A DNA stretch of 64,000 nt from RUG11198 sp036342255 (GCA_036342255.1 JAZAUS010000008.1:25011-89010), one strand, 5' to 3'. Numbered from the stretch's first letter, positions 33,741 to 42,910 are shown. Notes: generated by a model not told the origin, from the letters alone. Numbers and translations are program-made.

Positions 33741-35032
33741 ATTAATAATTCTGTGGCTTTTTCTAACTGTTCATCTTTAGTTAAACTTTTTAGTTCAACT
33801 TTCTCAGTTGGTGTTACACCTTTCTTGTCAATCCAATTACCTTTTGGTGTTAACCATTTTTGAACTGTATATTTTATCATTGTACCATCTTTTAGTTTTT
33901 TGGCTTTTTGAACGGTTCCTTTTCCATAAGTTGTAGTACCTACTATATGACCATTATAGCTTTCTTTAATAGCAGCTGCTAGTATTTCTGATGCAGAAGC
34001 ACTATATTTGTTGGTTAGAACTGCTATTGGATACTCTCTATGTTCTGTAGTTTTATCTTTTTCTTTAATTGTTTTATTTTTACTAGATAATCTGTATATT
34101 ATTTTTCCCTTCTTTAAGAACATGCTTGAAATGTCAGTTGCTGTGGTTAAATAACCGCCATTGTTATTTCTTACATCTATAATTAGGGCTTCTATTTTTT
34201 TCTTTTCTAGTTTTTTTAACTCTTTTTTGAATTGGGTTGTGGTTACGGATGAGAAAATTGATATGTTGATATAACCTATTTTTTTATTATCTTGTTCTAT
34301 AATCTTGCTTGAGATTGTTGGTACGTTTATTTTTTCTCTTTTAATAATTATATCTTTTTCTTCTTCACCTCTTTTAATGGTTAGTTTTATGGTTTTGTTC
34401 TTACTATTTTTTACATATTCGGCCATATCTGTAATACTTTTATTTTCAAAATTTTTATCATCTATTTTTAAAACAATATCTTTTTCTTTTAAGCCAGCTT
34501 TTTTGGCTGGACTGTTGTCAAATATTTCAACAATAACGATATTCCCTTTTTCATCTTTTGATACACTGGCACCTATTCCTTCATATACACCGCCTACTGT
34601 TTCCATAAATGATTCTGTTTTTTCTTCATCACTATATGTAGTAAAACCATCATCGACACTTGAAACCATTGAAGAGATAGCTGAATTTATTATTTTTTCC
34701 TTATCAACTTTACCATAATAACTTGTTGTTATAGCATCATAAGTATCTATTAATTTATTTAGTTCTTTATACAATTTAATATAGTTTTTTCCACCAGATA
34801 AAAAATATAATACTATTAGGCACATTAGTGCTCCCATTAGTTGATAGTATATTGCGTTAAATATTTGACTTTTTAATTGTTTTTTATCTTCTTTGTTTAT
34901 GTTATTTTTTTCTTTAAGTTTTTTTCTGGCTTCTTTGATAGTAGCTTTTTGTTGTTTTATTATTTTTTTAGCTTTTTCTATTTTGGATAACTCTTTAGAG
35001 GTATCTTTATCTTTTTTTATACGAAACTTCAT
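33722..35032 (-). CDS. C-terminal processing protease (S41, PDZ)
   Basis: 436 aa. A cytosolic Lys/Glu-rich N-terminus (~60 aa, again longer than usual), one TM helix (YYQLMGALMCLIVLYFL), a PDZ domain (DNSPAKKAGLKEKDIV) and the S41 catalytic core with Ser in NKYSASASEILAAA and Lys in TYGKGTVQ, the Ser-Lys dyad. Processes secreted or membrane proteins. The gene looks complete. Both this enzyme and HtrA (24726) in the window carry an extended charged cytosolic tail, an odd parallel. Confidence 0.93.
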   Translation of the reverse strand: MKFRIKKDKDTSKELSKIEKAKKIIKQQKATIKEARKKLKEKNNINKEDKKQLKSQIFNAIYYQLMGALMCLIVLYFLSGGKNYIKLYKELNKLIDTYDAITTSYYGKVDKEKIINSAISSMVSSVDDGFTTYSDEEKTESFMETVGGVYEGIGASVSKDEKGNIVIVEIFDNSPAKKAGLKEKDIVLKIDDKNFENKSITDMAEYVKNSKNKTIKLTIKRGEEEKDIIIKREKINVPTISSKIIEQDNKKIGYINISIFSSVTTTQFKKELKKLEKKKIEALIIDVRNNNGGYLTTATDISSMFLKKGKIIYRLSSKNKTIKEKDKTTEHREYPIAVLTNKYSASASEILAAAIKESYNGHIVGTTTYGKGTVQKAKKLKDGTMIKYTVQKWLTPKGNWIDKKGVTPTEKVELKSLTKDEQLEKATELLIKDLTK

Positions 35033-35090
35033 GTAATAATCACCTTCTATGTATTAGTCTAGCATATTATATTTTTTTTTACAATTAAAA

Positions 35091-35110
35091 AAGCAGATTT
35101 TAATCTGCTT
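35091..35110 (-). terminator. Terminator of ssb
   Basis: AAGCAGATT/AATCTGCTT, 9-bp stem, then TTTTTTAATT on the minus strand. Confidence 0.75.
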
Positions 35111-35510
35111 ATTTTTTGGAAATCTCGTCCTTACTTTTTTTATTATCCTCTTTTTTGGTTTGACTACTAGTAGAATCTTTTTTATTGTTGTCGGATTGAG
35201 CTAAAAATGTGACACGTTCTGCTATTATTTCAGTTTTTTTCTTTTTAGTTCCATCTTCATTTTGAATGACTCTGGTTTGAATTCTACCTTTAACGCCAAT
35301 CATATCACCTGTTTGACAATACTCACTTGTATTTTCAGCAACATTTGTCCAAAGTGTGCAATCTAAAAAATCAGTGTCATATTCTCCATCCATATTTTTA
35401 TAATTTCTTGGTACGGCTAGAGTAATTCTACTAATCTTTTTTCCGTTGTCAGTTATTTTTAGCTCTGGTGTTTTTACTAGGCGTCCAACCAAAACTACTT
35501 GATTAAGCAT
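35109..35510 (-). CDS. ssb: Single-stranded DNA-binding protein without the acidic C-terminal tip
   Basis: 133 aa. An OB-fold (MLNQVVLVGRLVKTPELKIT, RITLAVPRNYKN, DTDFLDCTLWTNVAENTSEY, GDMIGVKGRIQTR) identifies bacterial SSB. The short linker is Lys/Asp/Ser-rich and the protein ends in EISKK. The conserved DDxPF tip through which SSB recruits helicases and repair proteins is missing, so this is probably a secondary, SsbB-like copy, with the main ssb (next to rpsF/rpsR) elsewhere. GGGAGGG before ATG 35510. Confidence 0.93.
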   Translation of the reverse strand: MLNQVVLVGRLVKTPELKITDNGKKISRITLAVPRNYKNMDGEYDTDFLDCTLWTNVAENTSEYCQTGDMIGVKGRIQTRVIQNEDGTKKKKTEIIAERVTFLAQSDNNKKDSTSSQTKKEDNKKSKDEISKK

Positions 35511-35757
35511 TTTTCCCTCCCTTCAAGGAGGAATATATCATTTTAATATTCTTATTTCAAATTTAAATTTTTTGTTTTTTACTATCATATTTTTTTTGTT
35601 TTGGTTGGAATTTTTTTATTTGCTTTTTAAAAGATATTTTTGGTAAATATTTTTTTTATTTTGAAGATTTTCTTAATGTATATTTATATTATTTTTTATT
35701 TTTATATTATTTTTTATTTTACATATATTTTACATTATTTATATAAAAATAGAAGAA
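35511..35757. repeat. AT-only spacer with an 18-bp tandem duplication
   Basis: Spacer upstream of ssb, almost entirely A and T. An 18-bp unit (TTTATATTATTTTTTATT) occurs twice in direct tandem at 35683-35700 and 35701-35718. No ORF or RNA seen; promoter elements for ssb are presumably inside but not distinct. Confidence 0.6.
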
Positions 35758-35776
35758 TTAATGCTTTAATTCTTCT
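35751..35776 (-). terminator. Terminator of the amidase-fold gene
   Basis: AGAAGAATTAA/TTAATTCTTCT, 11-bp stem with a 4-nt loop, overlapping the last codons, followed by ATTTTTAT on the minus strand. Confidence 0.65.
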
Positions 35777-37044
35777 ATTATTGTATTAGCTATGGCTTGA
35801 GCATATTCATCTTTTTTAGTTGTTATAATTGAGAAATCTTCTGGATTTGTTAAGTATCCTAATTCTATAACATAAGCTTCTACACCTACGTTACTATTAT
35901 AGTATTTATTTACACCTACTTTTTCTGAATTGCTATCATCTACATAAGCACCAGTCATTATTCCTCCTGATTCACGAATCATATACATGTAATTAGAGTT
36001 TTGGGTTACGTTATATCTTTTATATCCTTTACTATCATAATATGCCATGTTATCTGCTATTTCTCTTTTAGTAAAATTATGAGTATATAGGCCATAATCA
36101 ACTCTATAGTTTGTTACAGCTGATGTATGGATATTTGTTTTTGCTATTATATTTTCTACTAGTTTTGCTGAAAAGTCATAGTTAATATTGGCAGCAGTGT
36201 AAATGCCAAGTCCTCTTATGCTTGTATTATTACTGCTATTTACTTTAAATGATAGTAAATATTTTGCATGTGATTCTTGGCCAATTACAGCTCTACCTCC
36301 ATCGTTATATTCATCAAAATATTCATTTTCTGATAGACTATTTTTGGTTCTTGTAAGTTTTACTTTTATATTTCTTTCTTCGAGTATTTCTTTTACTTTT
36401 TCTGATATGGCTAATGTTACAACTGATTCATTTGTACCATTAGCTATTACTCCTTTATCTATTCCACCACATGCTGGATCAAGGACTATGTCATATGTTT
36501 TTTCTTTTGACTTTTTAATATTAATATTCATTGTTTTCTTTGTGGTGTTTATTATTATTTTATTACCATATTTACTAGTTGTATAATATGTTGTGGTTTT
36601 ATATGATGTTTCATTTTCTAAGGGATAATACTTGTCTTTAGCTGGTTTATTATTTTTTTTATCTTTGGGATAAGAAAATTTTAAATATATATTATACTCT
36701 CCTCTTTTTATATCATCTAAATATAAAGAGGTGTTCATTTCATCAGATATGTTAAATTTTACTGTTGTTATGTTCTTTTTATATTTTATGGGATATTTTA
36801 GTTGTTGACCTGTTTTTTTGTTCCAAAAAATTAGATTTACATCTTTAAAGTTTGCATTTACTTTTTTTATAATACCTACCATGTTTAGGTGTTGGCCATA
36901 TATATAATATTCTGATATAGTTGCATGGTTTTTTTCTGTTTCTAGCTTAGGTTTTATACTTGGAAGGTATTGGTTTTGATAATAATAATTGCAACTAAAG
37001 CTAATAATTATAATTATTAATAAAAAGGCTAGAATTTTTTTCAA
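35758..37044 (-). CDS. Amidase_3-fold protein with lost zinc ligands (pseudo-amidase)
   Basis: 428 aa. Signal anchor KKILAFLLIIIIISFSC, a beta-rich N-terminal domain, then the N-acetylmuramoyl-L-alanine amidase fold from about residue 180. The family uses DPGHGG...E...SIHAN...E. Here the first zinc His is Cys192 (LDPACGG), the second zinc His is Lys267 (LSFKVN), while the first Glu (NESVV, E206) and catalytic Glu (VIELGYL, E394) remain. Two of three zinc ligands are changed, so it is probably a non-catalytic peptidoglycan-binding or regulatory amidase. I chose TTG 37044 as start (GGAGGTG 8 nt upstream, and the protein then begins with a clean signal); ATG 37059 would overlap sufB by 14 bp. 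Confidence 0.8.
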   Translation of the reverse strand: MKKILAFLLIIIIISFSCNYYYQNQYLPSIKPKLETEKNHATISEYYIYGQHLNMVGIIKKVNANFKDVNLIFWNKKTGQQLKYPIKYKKNITTVKFNISDEMNTSLYLDDIKRGEYNIYLKFSYPKDKKNNKPAKDKYYPLENETSYKTTTYYTTSKYGNKIIINTTKKTMNINIKKSKEKTYDIVLDPACGGIDKGVIANGTNESVVTLAISEKVKEILEERNIKVKLTRTKNSLSENEYFDEYNDGGRAVIGQESHAKYLLSFKVNSSNNTSIRGLGIYTAANINYDFSAKLVENIIAKTNIHTSAVTNYRVDYGLYTHNFTKREIADNMAYYDSKGYKRYNVTQNSNYMYMIRESGGIMTGAYVDDSNSEKVGVNKYYNSNVGVEAYVIELGYLTNPEDFSIITTKKDEYAQAIANTIIEELKH

Positions 37045-37045
37045 A

Positions 37046-38356
37046 TTATACACCTCCAATATTAATTTGCAATAATCTATTTAATTCAACGGCATATTCC
37101 ATTGGTAATTCTTCTCTAAATTCATTTACAAAACCTAGAATTATTAATTCTTTTGCTTTTTCTTCACTTAGTCCTCTAGACATTAAATAAAATAATTTAT
37201 CTTCACTTATTTTACTTATTGTAGCTTCATGTTCAAGGGAAGATGATTTGTTATCCACAATGTTTGTGGGAAAAGTATCACTTTTTGACTCTTTATCTAT
37301 TAGAATGGTATCACATTGAACATGAGCTTGTGAGTTATGAGCGTTTTTTGAGATATATACTTTGCCTCGATAGGTAGCATTTCCTCCATTAGAAGCTATT
37401 GATTTGGATATTATATTGCTTTTGGTATATGGGGCTAAATGTATCATTTTAGCTCCTGTATCTTGTATTTGACCTTTACCTGCTCCGGCTACTGTTATAC
37501 ATGTTCCTCTAGCATTTGGTCCATTTAGTATACAGGCTGGGTATTTCATATTAGTTTTTGACCCTACATTACCATCTATCCATTCCATTAGTCCATTTTC
37601 TTCAACAATGGCTCTTTTTGTTACTAAGTTATATACATCACTTGACCAGTTTTGAATTGTTGTGTATCTACATTTGGCATTTTTTTCTATGAATATTTCT
37701 ACGACAGCTGCATGCAAGGCATCTTCTGTATATGTGGGAGCTGTACAACCTTCTATATAATGTAGTTCACTTCCTTGATCAACTATAATTAGTGTTCTTT
37801 CAAATTGTCCCATATTCTTGCTATTGATACGAAAATAACTTTGTAATGGTCTATCTAATTTTGTATGTGGTGGAATATAAATAAAAGTTCCTCCACTCCA
37901 TACAGCTCCGTTTAATGCTGTAAATTTATTTTCGTTATACTTTACTAATTTTCCAAAATATTTCTTAAATAGATCTGGATGCTGTTTAAGAGCTGTATCA
38001 GTATCAAGAAATATTACATTTTTTTCTTCTAATTCTTTTATCATATTGTGATAGATTACTTCGCTATCGAATTGGGCTCCCATGCCATCAAGATATTTTT
38101 TTTCAGCATCTATTACTCCTAAATCATCAAAGATGTTTCTAACAGAACAAGATATTTTTTCCCAATCATTAGTTAATTCTTCATCTCTTTTTTTATAATA
38201 GTTTATACTATCATAATCTATATCTAGTTTTGGGCCAAAGCTTGGATTAGGAGCTTTTTGAAAAAAATCAAAAGCTTGTAATCTTAAGTCTAGCATCCAT
38301 TGTTGTTCTTCTTTGATGGTTGATATTTGTTTGATATCATCAATTGTTAATTTCAT
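37046..38356 (-). CDS. sufB: Fe-S cluster assembly scaffold SufB
   Basis: 436 aa. Core component of the SufBCD scaffold. Family segments: DSEVIYHNM, FRINSKNMGQFERTLIIVDQ, HYIEGCTAPTYTEDALHAAV, NWSSDVYNLVTKRA, AHVQCDTILID with the functional Cys, and SLEHEATISKISEDKLFYLMSRG with the conserved Glu-His. No sufC, D, S or U follows in this window, so the locus is split here or the operon continues elsewhere; upstream lies a terminator. AGGTGA before ATG 38356. Confidence 0.97.
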   Translation of the reverse strand: MKLTIDDIKQISTIKEEQQWMLDLRLQAFDFFQKAPNPSFGPKLDIDYDSINYYKKRDEELTNDWEKISCSVRNIFDDLGVIDAEKKYLDGMGAQFDSEVIYHNMIKELEEKNVIFLDTDTALKQHPDLFKKYFGKLVKYNENKFTALNGAVWSGGTFIYIPPHTKLDRPLQSYFRINSKNMGQFERTLIIVDQGSELHYIEGCTAPTYTEDALHAAVVEIFIEKNAKCRYTTIQNWSSDVYNLVTKRAIVEENGLMEWIDGNVGSKTNMKYPACILNGPNARGTCITVAGAGKGQIQDTGAKMIHLAPYTKSNIISKSIASNGGNATYRGKVYISKNAHNSQAHVQCDTILIDKESKSDTFPTNIVDNKSSSLEHEATISKISEDKLFYLMSRGLSEEKAKELIILGFVNEFREELPMEYAVELNRLLQINIGGV

Positions 38357-38407
38357 AATATCACCTAATTTCTTCTATTATTATACATCAGGTTGTTAAA
38401 AATAAAA

Positions 38408-38437
38408 AGGAATTTTGTCTTTTTGGACAAAATTCCT
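38408..38437 (-). terminator. Terminator of the HipA-like gene
   Basis: 12-bp perfect stem AGGAATTTTGTC/GACAAAATTCCT, 6-nt loop, then TTTTTATTTTT on the minus strand. Confidence 0.85.
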
Positions 38438-38442
38438 GTATA

Positions 38443-39633
38443 TTAATTTGTTGTAAATAAGAGAAAGGCAATAATGAATGAGAAGGCAAATACTATTCCT
38501 AAGGCTAATACGATGTGAAATATATCTGCATAACCAGCATTTTGTTGATTTCTTTCAATAATTGCTTTTTCATTTAGTATTCTTTCAAAATAATTAATAT
38601 TGGTTACAATATTATTAATAAGCATGTTATAGCTATTTAAATCTAAATTATATTTAAATATCATTGATGCTGTATTTAGTATTTTATCTTTGTTATTTAG
38701 TATATAAGTAACTTTCTTTTCTATTTTATCATAATAATTGTAAAATAGGCATTCCATTAATTCATAGCGATTACATGTTATACCATTAAATGATAAGATG
38801 TCATTATTTTTTAAAATAGATGGAAAGGCATTATCGAATAAAGGTGCATATTTATATCTTTTTGTTTCCTTGTCACATAAGATTCCATAATCTTTAAAAT
38901 TTCTTTCACTTTGATTAATTAGGCAATCATAGATAATCATTTCAAAATATTTTTCTTCTATTTGTTTGAAATCTTCTTCTGTAATACTAGGAAGACTTTT
39001 TAATATTTTTAGTCCATAATCAATTGCTGTTACATAATCCTCTTTTGTATTAGCTACTTTTAGTTGTTCACTTTTTTCGAACCATTCTTCCTTTTTGTAT
39101 TTGCCAGCATTTATTAGTTTGAAAAATCTTTTGTTTAGATTTTCTAAATCATAAAATTCATCTTCATTTATTATATTTTTTATAACTATAGAATTTTTTT
39201 CTTTATTAGCATTATATACTCTATATTCTTCTTCTATTTCAAATCCAAGAGCGCTACCAAATTGGCATAAAGATATTTCTATATCATCAACTTGAGTATG
39301 CTTTTGATAGCCTTTGAAGCTATTATCTACTATTACTTCTGATTTTTCAGGATTTGTTACTGCTATACTAACTGGTTGAAGATAAAAATTGCTATTTTGG
39401 TCAAAGGCTGTAATATAATAATTTTTCCCTTCTGGTAATGCAGGAGTATTAGCAATAATATTTTTTAAGTTGTTTTGAAAGCGATAGAAATCGCAGGTAT
39501 TTGTTATTTCTTTAATAATAATATTTTGATCTCTGGTGTCGCTTTGATATTTGGTTGTTATTAGATTGAATTGTTCTGCTGTTAGATTATAGCCTTTGCT
39601 TATTTGATTTATTAGATTTAAATTATTATTCAT
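38443..39633 (-). CDS. Membrane-anchored HipA-like kinase-fold protein, altered active site
   Basis: 396 aa. The segment YDCLINQSERNFKDYGIL (about 235-252) followed by YAPLFDNAF (262-270) follows the HipA pattern L-x-x-N-x-D-R-H-x-x-N...A-P-x-x-D-N. The metal-binding DN is kept but DRHxxN reads SERNxxD: the catalytic Asp is Glu and the downstream Asn is Asp. A TM helix near the C-terminus (IVLALGIVFAFSFIIAFLLF) would tether it to the membrane, which HipA lacks. No HipB-like antitoxin is adjacent. Possibly a membrane-tethered kinase relative or pseudokinase. Start ATG 39633 with AGGATAG. Confidence 0.6.
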   Translation of the reverse strand: MNNNLNLINQISKGYNLTAEQFNLITTKYQSDTRDQNIIIKEITNTCDFYRFQNNLKNIIANTPALPEGKNYYITAFDQNSNFYLQPVSIAVTNPEKSEVIVDNSFKGYQKHTQVDDIEISLCQFGSALGFEIEEEYRVYNANKEKNSIVIKNIINEDEFYDLENLNKRFFKLINAGKYKKEEWFEKSEQLKVANTKEDYVTAIDYGLKILKSLPSITEEDFKQIEEKYFEMIIYDCLINQSERNFKDYGILCDKETKRYKYAPLFDNAFPSILKNNDILSFNGITCNRYELMECLFYNYYDKIEKKVTYILNNKDKILNTASMIFKYNLDLNSYNMLINNIVTNINYFERILNEKAIIERNQQNAGYADIFHIVLALGIVFAFSFIIAFLLFTTN

Positions 39634-39680
39634 ATTATCACTATCCTATTTTTTTAATTATATCATTATTATTATTAAAA

Positions 39681-39713
39681 TAAAAGAGAAAAAATGAATA
39701 TTTTTCTCTTTTA
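39681..39713 (-). terminator. Terminator of pcrA
   Basis: TAAAAGAGAAAAA/TTTTTCTCTTTTA with a 6-nt loop, immediately after the stop at 39716. Confidence 0.7.
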
Positions 39714-39715
39714 TT

Positions 39716-41812
39716 TTATAATTTGCTTATACTTCGATGATTTTTTATGAATTTTTTTACTCCTATGGGATGTGGAAATGCTATTGTTATTAGGCTTTTG
39801 TCTATATTAGTAACAACGCCTTCTCCATAATCAACGTGTTTTACATGGTCTCCTATTTGGTAATTGGCATCAAAATTATTTAACATGTTTTTCTTGCTAA
39901 ATTTTGCTACTTTTGTAAAAATAGAAGTTGTTTTTTTGTCTGTTTCTATATATTTAGGGTCTATTTCATTTATAAATCTACTTGGTGCATTGACATTTGT
40001 TTGTCCATATAGAAGTCTTTTTTTACAGTTAATTATCCAAAGATCTTTTTTTGCTCTTGTTATGGCTACATAGCATAATCTTCTTTCCTCTTCAATTGCA
40101 TCATTTGTTCCTTCCATTATAGAATTATAGTGAGGAAATATTCCTTCTTCCATACCAATTACGAAGACGTAATCAAATTCTAAGCCTTTTACAGAATGAA
40201 CTGTCATTAAACTTACTTTATCTTTGCCATCTTTGTGTTCCGTTACATCTGCTACTAGTGATACTTCGTTTAGGAAATCATCTAGAGATATTTCGCCAAA
40301 ATCTTCTTCATAATTTTTGGTTATAGATTTGAATTCTTCTAGGTTTTCTAATCTTATTTCATTTTCTAGTGTTTTTTCTTTGGTTAATTCTTCTCTTATG
40401 CCACTTTTTTCTAATATTTCTTCTACCATTTCTGTTAATGATAGGTTTTGACAGTTTTTTTGTAAGTCTTGAATTATGTTTTTGAAGACTAATTCTTTTC
40501 CAGAATCAATAGCTTCAAACATGGATATATTTTGAGAATCAGCTTTCTCTGTGATATGGCCTATAGTTACGTTACCTATTCCTCTTTTTGGTACATTAAT
40601 GACTCTCATTAAACTTACATCATCTTTTGGATTATTTATAAGGCGTAGGTAACATATTAGATCTTTTATTTCTTTACGATTGTAGAAGTAGAGGCTACCT
40701 ATTATTTTATATGGTATGTTAGCTTTTAGCATTGATTCTTCTATTGCTCTTGATTGAGCATTAGTTCTATATAGAATAGCAATTTCATCATAAGTAGTCT
40801 TTTTTTCCTTGATAAGTTTTTTTATTTCTTTAGATACAAAATCACCTTCTGCTTTTTCATCATCTGTTTTTATATATTTTATTTTTTCTCCTTTATTGTT
40901 ATTACTCCATAAATTCTTGTCTTTTCTTTGTTTATTATGTTTTATGATGGAATTGGCTGCATTTAATATATTTTGTGTTGAACGATAGTTTTCTTCTAGG
41001 AGAATTGTTTTACAATCGGGATAATCTTTTTCAAAATTTAAGATATTTTTGAAATTTGCTCCTCTAAAGGCATAGATGGCTTGATCATTATCTCCTACTA
41101 CGAAGATGTTTCTATATTTTGAAGCTAGTATTTTACTGAATATATATTGAGCTTCATTAGTGTCTTGATACTCATCTATTAAAATATATTTATATTTTTC
41201 TTGATAGGAGTTTAAAATACTTGGGCTTGCTTTGAATAGTTTTATTGGTAATACTAATAAATCATCGAAGTCTACGGAATTGCCTTGTTTTAGTTTTTCA
41301 CAATATCTTTTATAAACTGTAACTATTTTGTGATCAAATTCTATTTTTTGGAAGTGATCAAGGCTAATTAATTCGTTTTTGGCTGAGCTTATTTTATTAC
41401 GAATTAATTTAGCATTGTAAAATTTAGGATTCATATTTAAATCTTTCATTATTTTTTTAATAACTGTTAATGTATCATCGCTGTCTAGGATGGTAAAGTT
41501 TTTGTCATATCCTAAAAATTCATAGTTTTCTTTAATAATTTTTAAGCCTAAGGAATGGAAAGTTGATATTTGGATGTAATAAGCATCGGGACCTATTAGT
41601 TTTACTACTCTTTCTTTCATTTCACGAGCTGCTTTATTGGTGAATGTTATGGCTAAAATATTAGCAGGGGAAATGCCATTATCTATTAAATGGGCTACTC
41701 TTGACGTTAAAACTTTGGTTTTGCCTGATCCGGCTCCTGCTAGGACTAGCATTGGTCCTTCAGTGTGTAAAACAGCTTCTTTTTGTTTTGGGTTTAGATT
41801 GTCTATATTCAT
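39716..41812 (-). CDS. pcrA: ATP-dependent DNA helicase PcrA/UvrD
   Basis: 698 aa. All superfamily 1A motifs: LAGAGSGKT (I), ITFTNKAAREM (Ia), YILIDEYQDTN (II), VVGDNDQAIYAFRGA (III), LEENYRSTQNIL (IV), MTVHSVKGLEFDYVFVIG (V), LCYVAITRAKKDLW (VI). The C-terminal QIGDHVKHVDYGEGVV domain is the PcrA-type tudor-like RNA-polymerase-binding module. 3'-5' helicase for repair and replication conflict resolution. ATG 41812 has GGAAG upstream; a TTG at 41830 is the longer alternative. Confidence 0.97.
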   Translation of the reverse strand: MNIDNLNPKQKEAVLHTEGPMLVLAGAGSGKTKVLTSRVAHLIDNGISPANILAITFTNKAAREMKERVVKLIGPDAYYIQISTFHSLGLKIIKENYEFLGYDKNFTILDSDDTLTVIKKIMKDLNMNPKFYNAKLIRNKISSAKNELISLDHFQKIEFDHKIVTVYKRYCEKLKQGNSVDFDDLLVLPIKLFKASPSILNSYQEKYKYILIDEYQDTNEAQYIFSKILASKYRNIFVVGDNDQAIYAFRGANFKNILNFEKDYPDCKTILLEENYRSTQNILNAANSIIKHNKQRKDKNLWSNNNKGEKIKYIKTDDEKAEGDFVSKEIKKLIKEKKTTYDEIAILYRTNAQSRAIEESMLKANIPYKIIGSLYFYNRKEIKDLICYLRLINNPKDDVSLMRVINVPKRGIGNVTIGHITEKADSQNISMFEAIDSGKELVFKNIIQDLQKNCQNLSLTEMVEEILEKSGIREELTKEKTLENEIRLENLEEFKSITKNYEEDFGEISLDDFLNEVSLVADVTEHKDGKDKVSLMTVHSVKGLEFDYVFVIGMEEGIFPHYNSIMEGTNDAIEEERRLCYVAITRAKKDLWIINCKKRLLYGQTNVNAPSRFINEIDPKYIETDKKTTSIFTKVAKFSKKNMLNNFDANYQIGDHVKHVDYGEGVVTNIDKSLITIAFPHPIGVKKFIKNHRSISKL

Positions 41813-41834
41813 TTTACTACTTCCTTTCAAAAAA

Positions 41835-41863
41835 AAGAGAAAATGTTAAACTAATTTCTCTTT
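41835..41863 (-). terminator. Terminator of the 41846 gene
   Basis: AAAGAGAAA/TTTCTCTTT stem, 11-nt loop, T8 on the minus strand. Confidence 0.65.
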
Positions 41864-42910
41864 AGGGGAATTTATAACAGGGGCTGGTATTTTTTCATTT
41901 AAATAAATTCCTATTTTTTTATTATCAATATTTTTTATTATTTCATCATAAGATAATTCTACAAAACTTGTCCTACTATAATTATAACTATAGTATTTGT
42001 TGTTATGACTTATGAGAATAAAGTGTTCTTTATTCTCATATATATTATTTATAAACAAATTATTGATATAGATATTATAGTTAGGACAATACTTTTGAAA
42101 AATTATATTATATATTATTCCTAATTCGATTGGTTTTATATCATTTACTTTTATAATATTTTGAGTTTTTAAGAGAATATCTTTAATTAGTTGTTCATTA
42201 TTATAATTTATATTTTTTAAAGCTTGTTCTATTTTTATTTCATTATAATCATCTTTTATATATTTTATTTTTTTATCTAGTGATAAATCATCATTATGAC
42301 CTAAAAAATTTTTTGTTTTAAATGTGGCTTGAATTAAAGGAATATCTTGAGTTATATCAGTTAAGATATCATTATTATTAATAGATAGAACATTTTTTTG
42401 ATATCCTATATTGCTAGTTGCGATTAATTTACAATTGATATTCATAATACGGCATAAGTAAAGATATATTTTAGCAAAAGAAATATTAGTTCCTTTTAAA
42501 TTATATAGTGAGCCCCATATATTATTTATTGTATTAATAATTTTTAGGTTGAAAGTCTCATTTTTATCTGGAAGAATATTTATGTCATAGCCCATAATTT
42601 TACCAATGGTTATGTATAAATATCTTGATATTTCTAATTCATTTAAATCTTCAGGTATACCTGTAATAATATCAGAGATTAATAATTCAGCTTCTTTGAA
42701 GATATCATATGATACATATATATATCCTCTTTTACCTTCTAATAAGTCAGAATAAGAATAGTTTTGTCCATTCTTTATTAGATATTCGATTACTTCTCTA
42801 TTGGGATTATAAATATCAATATTAAGATATTTAACCGTATTATTATTTTTTAATTTTTCAATATCTTCCATTGTTGATATATTCATAATTATCTGGGACT
42901 TATCTTTCAT
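41846..42910 (-). CDS. Transglutaminase-fold-like protein without catalytic Cys
   Basis: 354 aa. The segment GTNISFAKIYLYLCRIMNINC (about 140-160) followed by DILTDITQDI (181-190) parallels SVCAGYAKAFQYIMNRLGIP...NVDVTWDD in the window's own transglutaminase: same helix, same spacing to the Asp, but the Cys position is Asn142 and no HAW is present. I read it as a catalytically dead relative; sequence identity is low so this is tentative. No signal peptide. ATG 42910 follows GGTGAG; the form from 42937 is less likely. No neighbour in the same operon: terminators on both sides. Confidence 0.45.
   Translation of the reverse strand: MKDKSQIIMNISTMEDIEKLKNNNTVKYLNIDIYNPNREVIEYLIKNGQNYSYSDLLEGKRGYIYVSYDIFKEAELLISDIITGIPEDLNELEISRYLYITIGKIMGYDINILPDKNETFNLKIINTINNIWGSLYNLKGTNISFAKIYLYLCRIMNINCKLIATSNIGYQKNVLSINNNDILTDITQDIPLIQATFKTKNFLGHNDDLSLDKKIKYIKDDYNEIKIEQALKNINYNNEQLIKDILLKTQNIIKVNDIKPIELGIIYNIIFQKYCPNYNIYINNLFINNIYENKEHFILISHNNKYYSYNYSRTSFVELSYDEIIKNIDNKKIGIYLNEKIPAPVINSPKEKLV

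Noticed and set aside
36203..36586. 127-aa plus-strand open frame inside the amidase-fold gene
   Set aside because: Antisense shadow without ribosome site, overlapping a clear protein domain.
39864..40073. Plus-strand open frame inside pcrA
   Set aside because: Shadow of the strongly conserved minus-strand helicase; no ribosome site, and hydrophobic composition typical of antisense AT-rich frames.
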